Origin: Opitutales bacterium
GTDB taxonomy: Bacteria > Verrucomicrobiota > Verrucomicrobiia > Opitutales > T3Sed10-336
Direction: 5' to 3'
Assembly (NCBI GenBank): GCA_007130045.1
Contig: SLTG01000081.1
Coordinates: forward strand, 1-59,141
DNA length: 59,141 nt
Part shown: piece by piece, positions 36,209 through 45,327 of the stretch
How positions within the stretch are numbered: the first letter of the stretch is position 1
Layout of the letters: each line of letters begins with the position of its first letter
Translations under genes and position numbers: made by a program
The notes under the pieces: generated by a model
What the model was told of the DNA's origin: nothing
Database searches by the model: none
Seen by the model: the letters and a program-made list of their open reading frames with translations, nothing else

Positions 36209-37870
36209 CTACTTCTTCCGGAAAACCAGGATGCCCCACTTGAGACTGCCGTTCTTCCCGCTGTCGATCCAGTGGGCGAGGCCTTTCTCCATGTTTTCAA
36301 CGTATTCGACTCCGCATTTTTCAAGAAGTTCGTCCCGGTTCTTCTCCAGTTCCTTGAGCACCGCGCCGTAGTGATTCACAATTTGATCCGAAAGATCGAC
36401 CACCTCAACCTCTTCGAGCCCGAAGTCTTTCGCCGCCTTGCGATAGAACTCGATGGAGCCGAGCGAGTCGAGCTTGATGCGTTCGAGCACGGGCCGCAGC
36501 GCCTCTTTGTCCGCGTCCTCGCTCTGCATCGGGTCGGTAAAGATAAACGTGCCGCCCTTTTTGAGCACGCGCGCGGCCTGGTGGATCGCCTTGCGCCGGT
36601 CTCCGCTGTGAAGGAACGAATCCTGCGACCAGACGATATCGAAGCTTTCGTCGCTGTAGGGCACGTACTCGAAATCGCCTTCATCGACCGCAATCTTGTG
36701 CAGCAACCCCGCATTCGCATTGAGACGTCGATTACGGCTGTTCTGCACCCCGCTGAGGTTGAGGCAGGTCACGTGGCAACCGTATTTTCGGACCAGGAAC
36801 CGGGCGGAACCGCCGTATCCGGCCCCGAGGTCAAGAACGTTGGTGTCGGTACCCACCGGCGAAGGAACGAGCGACGCCATCTTTTCAAGAGTCCGCTGGC
36901 TGGCTTCGGCGATGGACTCGCCCTCGTTTTCGTAAATGCCCACGTGGATATCCTCGCCGCCCCAGATCGTGGCGTAAAAGGAATCGGCCGCCTTGCTGTC
37001 GTAATAGTCCCGGCTGAGCGAAACCACCTCGGATGTCCGGGGCGATTCCTCCAGGAGTGTCTCGGGCTCCCGGTACTTCTTTTCGGCGACGTGGATGTAA
37101 AAATCCGGATCCTCCTCGGAAAAAGTCTCCTCAAAGTCCCCGTAGGTCTTGATCCGCTGGAATCCGACCTCGCGCATCAAACGCGTGGTATAATCCTTCC
37201 GCAACGGAAACATGTTCAGATGGAAGACCGACTTGTCCGGAAACTCGTACCTGAACCGGGCGAGACCCGGATCGACGTGTTCCGGCTCGGCCTTCACGTT
37301 GTTCCCGCAGTAGTAGTACGTGTGCTTGGACGAGAATCCGTGGTCGAGCATGCTGTCGTAATTGCGCTGGTCGAGAATCAGAACGCCGTCATGATTGAGC
37401 ACGGCATAGAATTCCGCCAGCGTCTTCCGCCGGTCGTGCTCGGAATGGAGGTGCGTGAAGGAATTCCCAAGACAGATCACCGCGTCGAATTTTCCGTGAA
37501 TGTCGCGATTCAGCCAGCGCCAGTCCGCGTTGACCGTGCGAAGAATAAATCCTCGCTCCCTGGCATTGGTGAAGGCCTTGGCGAGCATCTCCGGACTTCC
37601 GTCGGCGCTCACAACTTCGAATCCCGCCCGCAGCAGACGCACCGAATGAAATCCCGTGCCGGTTGCCGCATCGAGAATCTTCCTGGCGCCGCGCCGTTTC
37701 AGCTCGTTGATAAAGAACGTGCCTTCGCTGGATTCACGGGCGTCCCAATCGATGAGCTCGTCCCATTTATCCACGAATTTGTGGACGTACTCCGCCTTAT
37801 AGTGGTCCGTATCGCGAACCTCTATTGGATTACTTCCGTATTCCTGTTCGTTCTGTACTTTCGTTTCCAT
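36209..37870 (-). CDS. Fused glycine/sarcosine and dimethylglycine N-methyltransferase
   Basis: 553 residues from ATG 37870. Two SAM methyltransferases are joined. The GSMT half (about 20-270) has DAATGTGFHSVRLLRAG and LDQRNYDSMLDHG; the SDMT half (about 290-553) has DLGAGYGGSARFLVRKYG, SQDSFLHSGDR and FTDPMQSEDAD. Together they methylate glycine through sarcosine and dimethylglycine to glycine betaine, an osmolyte. Separate genes are usual in halophilic phototrophs, and fusions are less common. The signature suggests a saline or osmotically variable habitat. A terminator follows, and no betaine transporter adjoins. Confidence 0.92.
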   Translation of the reverse strand: METKVQNEQEYGSNPIEVRDTDHYKAEYVHKFVDKWDELIDWDARESSEGTFFINELKRRGARKILDAATGTGFHSVRLLRAGFEVVSADGSPEMLAKAFTNARERGFILRTVNADWRWLNRDIHGKFDAVICLGNSFTHLHSEHDRRKTLAEFYAVLNHDGVLILDQRNYDSMLDHGFSSKHTYYYCGNNVKAEPEHVDPGLARFRYEFPDKSVFHLNMFPLRKDYTTRLMREVGFQRIKTYGDFEETFSEEDPDFYIHVAEKKYREPETLLEESPRTSEVVSLSRDYYDSKAADSFYATIWGGEDIHVGIYENEGESIAEASQRTLEKMASLVPSPVGTDTNVLDLGAGYGGSARFLVRKYGCHVTCLNLSGVQNSRNRRLNANAGLLHKIAVDEGDFEYVPYSDESFDIVWSQDSFLHSGDRRKAIHQAARVLKKGGTFIFTDPMQSEDADKEALRPVLERIKLDSLGSIEFYRKAAKDFGLEEVEVVDLSDQIVNHYGAVLKELEKNRDELLEKCGVEYVENMEKGLAHWIDSGKNGSLKWGILVFRKK

Positions 37871-38202
37871 ATTTATTCGTTCTCCAACGGCGCGCGCCCT
37901 CCCGGCGCCCGCATGGTTATTCAAGTTAACTTCCTCGTGCCTGTTGAAAGCTGAAACGATCCCTCAGTGGGCTGCGCCAACGGTAATATTTCCGCACGCA
38001 AGCCCTGAATCATTCCGTTCATCCAGGGAAAAACCATATGTACCACAGATCGAGGGGATGTGAAGCACCAATTTGCACCGGAGTAACTAAATACCTGATG
38101 CAAACGGTCTTCCGGAATTCTCTCCTTGACTGCACCGACCGTTCGGAGTAGGACAAAACCGCGAGCCGATTCCCGCTCCGCAGAACTCGTTTTTATTCCA
38201 TT
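37871..38202. other. Intergenic region between GSMT-SDMT and cls
   Basis: No protein or RNA gene is seen. On the plus strand TTGACT (38126-38131), a 17-base spacer and TAGGAC (38149-38154) could be the promoter of the downstream cls gene. It is weak at the -10. Confidence 0.3.
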
Positions 38203-39663
38203 TTGAACGCTATCCTCAATTTCCTGGCCGGCCTGTGGCCGCTGTTCGCCGCTGCGATGACTCTCGTGATGTCGCTGATCGCCTCGGCGCACGCGATTCT
38301 CACCAAACGCGAAACCAGCGCCGCCGTCGGATGGGTGGGCGTCATCTGGCTCGCCCCTTTTGTCGGCGCCGTCCTCTACCTCATTCTCGGGATCAACAGG
38401 ATCAGCCGCCGTGCGACCCTGCGCCGGGGCGGCGCTCCCTCGCTGCCGGCGACGTCCCGGATCGCGCCCTGCCCCATAGAATCCCTCGAAGAGGCGATCC
38501 CGCCAGAGAAAAAACATTTCACCTCGCTCGCCCGCCTGGTAAACAACCTGACCAGCCGCCCGCTGGCGACGGGAAACAGCCTTGTCCCGCTAGTCTGCGG
38601 CGACGAGGCCTACCCGCAAATGCTCGGCGCGATCAAGGATGCGCGTCATTCGATCGCGCTTACCACCTACATCTTCGCGAACGACAAGACCGGCCGCGAG
38701 TTCGTCGAGGCACTGGGGCGCGCCGTCAAACGGGGAGTCGAAGTTCGCGTGCTGATCGATTCGGTCGGCGCACGGTATTCCTTCCCCACAATTCTCCACC
38801 GCATGCGCCGCGCGGGAATCACCTATTCCCGCTTCATGCCGTCTATCGTCCCGTGGCAGATGGCCTACCTCAACCTTCGAAGTCACCGCAAAATCCTCGT
38901 CGTCGATGGGAAAACCGGCTTCACGGGCGGCATGAACATCGCCATCGGCAACGGGCTCAAGGAAAATTCATCCCATGCGATTCAGGATCTTCATTTCCGT
39001 GTTCTCGGCCCGGTCGTCTGCGAACTTCAGGAGGCCTTCGCGGAGGACTGGGCGTTCAGCCGCGGCGAAATTCTCGATGGTGACAAATGGTTTCCCGAAC
39101 TCGAACCCTCCGGCAATGTGATCGCCAGGGGAATCACCGACGGCCCCGACGAAAGCTTCGACCGTCTGCGTCTCACCCTCCACGGCGCCCTTTCCACCGC
39201 TCGAAAATCGATCCGTATTGCCACCCCGTACTTCCTGCCCGACAATTCCCTCATCAGCGCCATCAACACCGCTTCCATGCGCGGCGTCGAAGTGGACATC
39301 CTGCTCCCTGAGAAAAACAATCTTCGCTTCGTCGATTGGGCCTGTCTCGCCCAGATCAACCAACTCCTCAGGTGGGGATGCCGGGTATGGCGCACACCGC
39401 CGCCGTTCGATCACACGAAAATGATGGTCGTCGACGATTTCTGGTCGCTGATCGGCTCGGCGAACTGGGATCCGCGCAGCCTCATGCTCAACTTCGAGTT
39501 CAACGTCGAATGTTACGAACGGGACCTCGCTTTGAAACTCGAAGACATTTTTCATGGAAAAATGGCCCGCGCGCGGCGGCTGACCCTGGAAGACATCGAA
39601 CAGCGCCCGTTCCCCGTCAAACTCCGCGACGGCGTGGCACGGCTCCTCTCTCCCTACCTGTAA
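38203..39663 (+). CDS. cls: Cardiolipin synthase (phospholipase D family)
   Basis: 486 residues. Two N-terminal helices (about 5-30 and 38-60) precede two HKD catalytic motifs, SHRKILVVDGKTGFTGGMN and DHTKMMVVDDFWSLIGSANW, which join two phosphatidylglycerols into cardiolipin. The start is TTG at 38203 (MNAILNFLAGL), needed to include the first helix. No other lipid gene adjoins. Confidence 0.92.
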   Translation: MNAILNFLAGLWPLFAAAMTLVMSLIASAHAILTKRETSAAVGWVGVIWLAPFVGAVLYLILGINRISRRATLRRGGAPSLPATSRIAPCPIESLEEAIPPEKKHFTSLARLVNNLTSRPLATGNSLVPLVCGDEAYPQMLGAIKDARHSIALTTYIFANDKTGREFVEALGRAVKRGVEVRVLIDSVGARYSFPTILHRMRRAGITYSRFMPSIVPWQMAYLNLRSHRKILVVDGKTGFTGGMNIAIGNGLKENSSHAIQDLHFRVLGPVVCELQEAFAEDWAFSRGEILDGDKWFPELEPSGNVIARGITDGPDESFDRLRLTLHGALSTARKSIRIATPYFLPDNSLISAINTASMRGVEVDILLPEKNNLRFVDWACLAQINQLLRWGCRVWRTPPPFDHTKMMVVDDFWSLIGSANWDPRSLMLNFEFNVECYERDLALKLEDIFHGKMARARRLTLEDIEQRPFPVKLRDGVARLLSPYL

Positions 39664-39742
39664 CGGGTTTCCGGATTGAACGTTCGCGAAGCGATAATGG
39701 TGTTTATCGAATCCCAAAACATCGATCTTTGCCTTACAGACA

Positions 39743-39775
39743 GGCCTACAGCACAACCCCTCCCCCCTGTAGGCC
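39743..39775. repeat. Inverted repeat between cls and ACT gene
   Basis: GGCCTACAG (39743-39751) and CTGTAGGCC (39767-39775) form a perfect 9-bp stem with a 15-base loop. There is no T-run, so it is a weak terminator candidate in either direction, or a protein-binding site. Confidence 0.45.
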
Positions 39776-39870
39776 GTTGCGTGAGCACCGGGCATCTCCG
39801 AACGTCACATATCCCGAAACACCCCGATTTTTTCCGTGTCATCCCGAAAAAGTTATCCTAGCATCCGACC

Positions 39871-40323
39871 ATGACACAAACGCTTGAAGCCCGGCACGAG
39901 CCCATAACACAGTTTTCCGTCTTCATGGAGAACAAGTTGGGCCGGCTTCACGACCTGATTCGTGTTTTCTCTCAGAACAACGTTCACGTAATGGCGATGA
40001 CGATCCTCGACACGACCGACAGCGCAATCCTGCGAATAATCGTCGATGACCACGAACGGGCGGGTTCGATCCTTAAGAAACACGGGTTTCTCTACAGCGA
40101 AACCCCCGTGCTGGTCCTCGAAATGAATTCCGGCAACGACATTCATCGAGCGCTTTGCGCGCTGCTCGAAGCCGAGATCAATATTCACTACACCTACTCG
40201 TTCATCACCCGCCCGCGCGACCGGTGCGCGCTTGCGCTCAGCCTTGAAGATCCCGATGTCGCCGCCCACGCACTCCAGCACAGCGGATTTCACATACTCA
40301 CCCGCGGTGACATCACACGGTAG
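39871..40323 (+). CDS. Tandem ACT domain protein
   Basis: 150 residues. The first ACT-like module (about 10-85) contains ENKLGRLHDLIRVFSQNNV, and the second (about 90-150) contains NDIHRALCALLEAEINIHY. Stand-alone double ACT proteins usually sense amino acids and regulate enzymes, but no partner is adjacent. It is followed by ileS 206 bp later, so the effector may be an amino acid in the branched-chain pathway (speculative). Confidence 0.8.
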   Translation: MTQTLEARHEPITQFSVFMENKLGRLHDLIRVFSQNNVHVMAMTILDTTDSAILRIIVDDHERAGSILKKHGFLYSETPVLVLEMNSGNDIHRALCALLEAEINIHYTYSFITRPRDRCALALSLEDPDVAAHALQHSGFHILTRGDITR

Positions 40324-40529
40324 CCCGAAAACAGGCCGAATCCCCTGCAAACCCGCGGGTGCGAAAAGCCGGCGAAACGACGTGTTCGCTCTCGTCGGCA
40401 TCGAAAGTTTCCCGGAAAAGAGTTTGATTCTCCGCGCCGTTCCTGTACTCTTTGCCCTTTTTATTGGAAGCCAATGCACCGCCCTCCAGCGCCCGATCAC
40501 AACGTGATGAACCAAGGTAGAACTCTTTG

Positions 40530-43346
40530 ATGGTGAAAGACCTGAAGGAAACGCTCAACCTGCCCAAAACCGACTTCCCCATGCGGGCCCGGCTCGTTGA
40601 ACGCGAGCCCGCACGATTGGCTCACTGGAATTCCATCGGCCTGTACGACGCGATCCAGGAGAAGAACGCCGGCGGTTCGCTCTTTGTACTTCACGACGGC
40701 CCTCCCTACGCGAACGGCAACATCCACATGGGTCACACCCTCAACAAGGTCCTCAAGGACCTGATCCTCCGCTACAAATCCATGCGGGGGTACCGGACTC
40801 CCTATGTTCCCGGCTGGGACTGCCACGGTCTTCCCATCGAACAGCAAGTCCTTCGGGAAATCGGCGACAAAATCCATCAGATGGAACCGGCGGCGCTTCG
40901 CCGCCTTTGTCACGACTATGCCGCCAAGTGGGTCGACATCCAGCGCAAACAGTTTCAGCGCCTCGGCATCCTCGGCGACTGGGACCGCCCGTACCAGACC
41001 TTTGACTCCTCCTACGAAGCCGGCATCCTCCAAACGCTCCTCGAACTGGTCCGTCGCGACCTCGTGCACAGGGGACACAAAGCCGTTCACTGGGACACGG
41101 TCTTCCGGACCGCCCTTGCCGAGGCTGAAATCGAATACCACACCCACGAATCGCCGTCGATCCACGTGGCGATGGAATTGCTCGATCACGGCCAATACCC
41201 GTCGCTGGCCGGTCTGGACAACGCTTTCTTCGTCATCTGGACGACGACGCCCTGGACAATCCCGGCCAACCTCGGGATCAGCCTGCATCCGGAATTGGAC
41301 TACGTCGCGCTCCAGGTTCCCGAAGGACGCAATTACATTGTCGCCCGCGGGCTCGCCGAGGCGTTTCGCACGGCCTGTGGTCTTGAGAACACACGGGAAG
41401 TCGCCGCGTTCCGCGCGGGCGGGCTCGATCGCGCCCGCGCCCGGCACCCGATTTTCCCCGACCGCGAGAGCCTCATCATGCTTGGCGATCACGTCACCCT
41501 CGAACAGGGAACCGGTTGCGTCCACACTGCTCCCGGCCACGGCGCCGACGACTTCGCGATCGGAGTCCGATACGGATTGCCGGTTTTTGTGCCGGTCGAT
41601 GAGAAAGGGTGCTTCACGGCCGACTACCCGGAAATGGAAGGCGTTTTCGTCTTCGACGCCAACCCGGCCATCGTGGAGAAGCTGCGCGACTCCGGGCATT
41701 TGCTCGCCCACGCCACCGTACGGCACGAGTACCCGTACAGTTGGCGCAGCAAAAAACCCATCATCTTCCGCGCCACCGAGCAGTGGTTTATGGATCTGAC
41801 CGGTAAAGGCGTTCGCGAAAAAGCACTCGAAGCGATCGACCACGCCGTTCAATGGATCCCGAAATGGGGCTGCGAACGGATTCGATCCATGGTCGAACGG
41901 CGACCGGAATGGTGTTTGAGCCGCCAGCGCCACTGGGGAGTCCCCATCCCCGCCTTTCGCTCCCGCCGGTCGGAGCACTCAATCCTCGACGCCCGAGTTC
42001 TGGAACGTTTCATCGAGATCGTGAAATCCGAAGGCACGGACGCATGGTACACCCGTCCGCTCGCCGACTTTCTCCCGGATGATTTTCGCTGCGAGGAAAC
42101 CGGCGAATACAGAGCCGAGGATTTCGAAAAGGAATTCGATATCCTCGACGTATGGTTCGACTCCGGTGCAAGCCACATCGCCGTGCTCGAACAGGACGAG
42201 CGTCTGGAGGCGCCCGCCGACCTCTACCTTGAGGGAAGCGATCAGCACCGCGGATGGTTCCAGAGTTCGCTGCTCACCTCAATCGGAGCCCGCGACCGCG
42301 CACCCTTTCGCACCGTGCTCACCCACGGTTTCATTGTGGATGCCGGGGGACGCGCCATGTCCAAATCCGCCGGCAACGTCATTTCCCCGCTCGCGCTGAT
42401 CAAGTCTTACGGCGCCGACATCCTCCGCCTGTGGGTGGCGAGCCTGGATTACAGAAACGACGCCGCGATATCCGATGAAATTCTGCGGCATGTCGCCGAC
42501 TCCTATAGGGGGCTCCGGAACACCCTGCGATTCCAGATCTCCAATCTCTACGATTTCGATCCGGAACGAAATCGCGTCCCCTACGCCTCGCTCGATGCGA
42601 TCGACAAGTGGGCGCTCGCCAGGACCGCCGAACTGTCCCGGCAGGTCACGGCGGCCTATGAAGCTTATGAGTTCCAGCGCGTTTACCAGCTCTGCAACCA
42701 GTTCTGCACGGTGACGCTTTCCGCCACCTACCACGACATCCTGAAGGACCGCCTCTACACACTCGGAGCCGACGATCCGCTGCGTCGATCTTCCCAGACG
42801 GCCGTCCACGACATCTTCGGATGCCTGGTTCGAATGGTGGCCCCGATACTGACATTCACCGCCGACGAGGCCTGGTCCCACTCGTACGGTAACAAGGATT
42901 TCTCCGACGAACCCGTTCACCTGCAACAATGGCCGGAGGTCCCGCGGGATTGGGACAATTCGAGCGTCGCCGAGGAAATCGAGCAACTCCTCAAATTCCG
43001 GGGTCAGGTTTTCGAGCAGCTGGAAGGCGCCCGCCAAAGGAAAACGATTGGCAAATCCCTCGAAGCCGCGGTTTCGATTCGGGTGCCGAAAGGCTCTTCG
43101 CAAAGTGACCTCCTGGCGAAGTACGATTCGTTTTTACCCGAACTTTTCATTGTTTCAGCGGTCTTCACGAGTTTTGGAGAATTTGACGGGATCGAAATAA
43201 ACGTTAAACACGCAGACGGAATCCGGTGCCCGCGCTGTTGGCGCTGGGTTTCGGAATTGACTCAAAGCGCGGACGGAACTGAGACGTGTCCGCGCTGCAA
43301 GGACGCAATTCACGCATTTCACCCAACCACCAGGATAGAGCAATGA
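40530..43346 (+). CDS. ileS: Isoleucine--tRNA ligase
   Basis: 938 residues from ATG 40530; a TTG just before it was rejected. HIGH motif DGPPYANGNIHMGHTLNKV, KMSKS-type motif GGRAMSKSAGNVISP, CP1 editing domain (around 190-400, with the threonine-rich VIWTTTPWTIPANLG), and a C-terminal zinc site in CPRCWRWVSEL...CPRCKDAI. All match bacterial IleRS. The TGA stop overlaps the ATG of the next gene (ATGA). Confidence 0.96.
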   Translation: MVKDLKETLNLPKTDFPMRARLVEREPARLAHWNSIGLYDAIQEKNAGGSLFVLHDGPPYANGNIHMGHTLNKVLKDLILRYKSMRGYRTPYVPGWDCHGLPIEQQVLREIGDKIHQMEPAALRRLCHDYAAKWVDIQRKQFQRLGILGDWDRPYQTFDSSYEAGILQTLLELVRRDLVHRGHKAVHWDTVFRTALAEAEIEYHTHESPSIHVAMELLDHGQYPSLAGLDNAFFVIWTTTPWTIPANLGISLHPELDYVALQVPEGRNYIVARGLAEAFRTACGLENTREVAAFRAGGLDRARARHPIFPDRESLIMLGDHVTLEQGTGCVHTAPGHGADDFAIGVRYGLPVFVPVDEKGCFTADYPEMEGVFVFDANPAIVEKLRDSGHLLAHATVRHEYPYSWRSKKPIIFRATEQWFMDLTGKGVREKALEAIDHAVQWIPKWGCERIRSMVERRPEWCLSRQRHWGVPIPAFRSRRSEHSILDARVLERFIEIVKSEGTDAWYTRPLADFLPDDFRCEETGEYRAEDFEKEFDILDVWFDSGASHIAVLEQDERLEAPADLYLEGSDQHRGWFQSSLLTSIGARDRAPFRTVLTHGFIVDAGGRAMSKSAGNVISPLALIKSYGADILRLWVASLDYRNDAAISDEILRHVADSYRGLRNTLRFQISNLYDFDPERNRVPYASLDAIDKWALARTAELSRQVTAAYEAYEFQRVYQLCNQFCTVTLSATYHDILKDRLYTLGADDPLRRSSQTAVHDIFGCLVRMVAPILTFTADEAWSHSYGNKDFSDEPVHLQQWPEVPRDWDNSSVAEEIEQLLKFRGQVFEQLEGARQRKTIGKSLEAAVSIRVPKGSSQSDLLAKYDSFLPELFIVSAVFTSFGEFDGIEINVKHADGIRCPRCWRWVSELTQSADGTETCPRCKDAIHAFHPTTRIEQ

Positions 43347-44476
43347 CGAAGAAATCAGAGAAGAAATCCTCCGCCGGCAAAAAAAACGCGACCAAGAGGT
43401 CGCCGGCCAGGAAGGCTTCCGCAGGGAAAAAAGCGGTCGAACGCACCGCGAAAAAGTCAGTTTCAACCACATCCGCCAAAGCCAGGCAAGAAACGGCGGC
43501 AGGAAAGGCTTCGACCGGAAAAGCCACAACAAAAAAGAAAGCATCTTTTGTGAAGAAAGCGAAATCAGTGTCCTCGAGTTCAGCGAAGAAAAAAACTGCA
43601 AAGAAGTCCGTGTCCAAAGCCGCGGGCGCCCCTAAAAAACCGAAAAAAGAGGCCGCGCCCGGGAAGTCCTCCGCCACGAAGAAGGCGGGCGGTAAGAAGC
43701 AGCGCGCCGAGAAGGCGACGAAGAGCACTGCGGATACCGGAGGCAAGAAAAACAGTCCCGCGGCTGCGGAAGCCGCCACCTCCAAAGCGCCGCCCAAAGG
43801 ACGCCCGGTTGCGTTTTCGCTGGAAGAGGCCCGGGAGGTCGCGCGAACCCGTTCGCAACGACCCGCGGAGCTGCCGAAGAAGACCGCCACGGCCCGGAAA
43901 TCGCCCGAACCGAAAGACGAACCCAAGCCCGAGGCCCGGGTTCTGGGTGCGGCTTCGCTCTCGGATATTCTCGGACGCAATCCCAAGACCACCAAGAGCC
44001 CGATCGACGTTCAGAAGAAGGAGGTACCGAAGAAGTTTATCCGGTACTTCAACCTGCTGATCGACTTGCGCAACCATGTGGTTTCCGAACTCGACCTGCA
44101 CACCAAAGACACTCTGAAACGCTCCAGCAAGGAAGATTCCGGAAACCTTTCAGGTTACAGCCAGCATATTGCCGACGCCGGCACGGATTCCTTCGACCGA
44201 GACTTCGCCCTCAGCCTGGTGTCGACCGAACAGGAAGCCCTCTCGGAGATCGAAGCCGCAATCGAACGGATTCACAAAGGCACGTACGGCGTTTGTGAAA
44301 TCACCGGCAAACCCATCAGCCGGGAACGCCTCCTCGCTGTTCCGTTTGCCCGTTACTCCGTCGAAGGCCAGGCCGAATACGAAAAGACTCTCAAACGTCC
44401 GGCGCAGCGGGGCGGAGCGTACATGGATTCGTCCGACAATGACGCCGAGTTCTTTACGGAAAACTCCGACGAGTAA
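43343..44476 (+). CDS. Histone H1-like / TraR-DksA fusion protein
   Basis: 377 residues; ATG 43343 overlaps the ileS stop. Residues 1 to about 150 are almost all K, A, S, P and T (for example KKKTAKKSVSKAAGAPKK), like eukaryotic H1 tails, and should bind DNA. The C-terminal 130 residues are a DksA/TraR module (ESDFDRDFALSLVSTEQ-like coiled coil, then KGTYGVCEITGKPISRERLL). The zinc finger keeps only the first Cys; the partners are T, Y and G, so zinc binding is lost. Related Lys-rich DksA proteins are known in PVC bacteria. It likely acts on nucleoid or RNA polymerase. Confidence 0.87.
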   Translation: MTKKSEKKSSAGKKNATKRSPARKASAGKKAVERTAKKSVSTTSAKARQETAAGKASTGKATTKKKASFVKKAKSVSSSSAKKKTAKKSVSKAAGAPKKPKKEAAPGKSSATKKAGGKKQRAEKATKSTADTGGKKNSPAAAEAATSKAPPKGRPVAFSLEEAREVARTRSQRPAELPKKTATARKSPEPKDEPKPEARVLGAASLSDILGRNPKTTKSPIDVQKKEVPKKFIRYFNLLIDLRNHVVSELDLHTKDTLKRSSKEDSGNLSGYSQHIADAGTDSFDRDFALSLVSTEQEALSEIEAAIERIHKGTYGVCEITGKPISRERLLAVPFARYSVEGQAEYEKTLKRPAQRGGAYMDSSDNDAEFFTENSDE

Positions 44477-44656
44477 TCATTATATGAACGGGCCCAACTC
44501 GGCGGTACCGGGTTCCGGCGTCTCCCGGTTGCGGCGCGCTGCAATCCCTTCTCGATCGGGATGCTCCCGCCCGCGACCTCCAGAAATGTCGATTCGATTG
44601 CAGTGAGATTTCCCCGATACTTCATTCCAACCCGCGCCGGCTGGATCATCAACAGG

Positions 44657-45139
44657 ATGAACAGATACAAATATTTGTATCTGATCGCCATGACAGTGTT
44701 CATCCTCGACCAGGTCACCAAGGCGTGGATTTTCACCGCCGTCGAATTCGAAGTCGATCGAATCGCGGTCATTCCCGGTTTCTTCTACATCGTTCATTGG
44801 GGAAACACCGGCGCCGCATGGGGTATCTTACAGGGCATGAGCACTTGGCTCGCCCTTCTTGCAATCGTCGCCCTCGTCGCCATCTACAAGCTGCGCCACC
44901 ATCTCGCCCTGCGCGCCAATCCCGCCCAGATCAGCTTCGGCCTTCTTTGCGGAGGAATCCTCGGGAACCTTGTCGACCGCCTTCTCCACGGCTATGTAAT
45001 CGACTTTCTCGACTTCCGCTTCGGCAATTTCGCCTGGCCCGCCTTCAACGTCGCGGACAGCGCAATCTGCATCGGCGTCGCCATATACCTTTTCTACTCC
45101 TTCTTCAAACCCGAACACCTCGAACCCACGACTTACTAG
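44657..45139 (+). CDS. lspA: Lipoprotein signal peptidase
   Basis: 160 residues from ATG 44657 (MNRYKYLYLIAMTVFILDQ); the frame is open to 44561. Four membrane helices and the catalytic aspartates are seen in GILGNLVDRLLHG and FNVADSAICIGV, with NTGAAWGIL before helix 2. It cleaves prolipoproteins at the modified cysteine, the step before LolCDE export (those genes are at 0.3-2.2 kb). It directly follows the DksA-like gene, as in many ileS-dksA-lspA arrangements. Confidence 0.92.
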   Translation: MNRYKYLYLIAMTVFILDQVTKAWIFTAVEFEVDRIAVIPGFFYIVHWGNTGAAWGILQGMSTWLALLAIVALVAIYKLRHHLALRANPAQISFGLLCGGILGNLVDRLLHGYVIDFLDFRFGNFAWPAFNVADSAICIGVAIYLFYSFFKPEHLEPTTY

Positions 45140-45140
45140 T

Positions 45141-45178
45141 GTAGCCCGCCAAGCGGATTGTAAGCTATGCCACAGCGG
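45141..45178 (+). repeat. Dispersed repeat, copy B
   Basis: GTAGCCCGCCAAGCGGATTG, continuing as TAAGCTATGCCACAG, matches 34263-34300 with about four differences and follows the lspA stop. The rest of the 45140-45327 gap holds no gene. Confidence 0.6.
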
Positions 45179-45327
45179 GAAGAGGAGGTCTCCGCGAAGG
45201 GGGGGGAATTCCTGTGGCGTATTCTGCCTGTCCCGGCATGCCGTGGCTCGCAGACGCTTTCCGGATCGCGCGGGCCGAGCGCTTGCAAGCAAGCACGCCA
45301 CATAGGGGGGACGTCGCAGAGCAGGTA

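Noticed and set aside
36113-37954. 613-residue plus-strand open frame
   Set aside because: Antisense of GSMT-SDMT.
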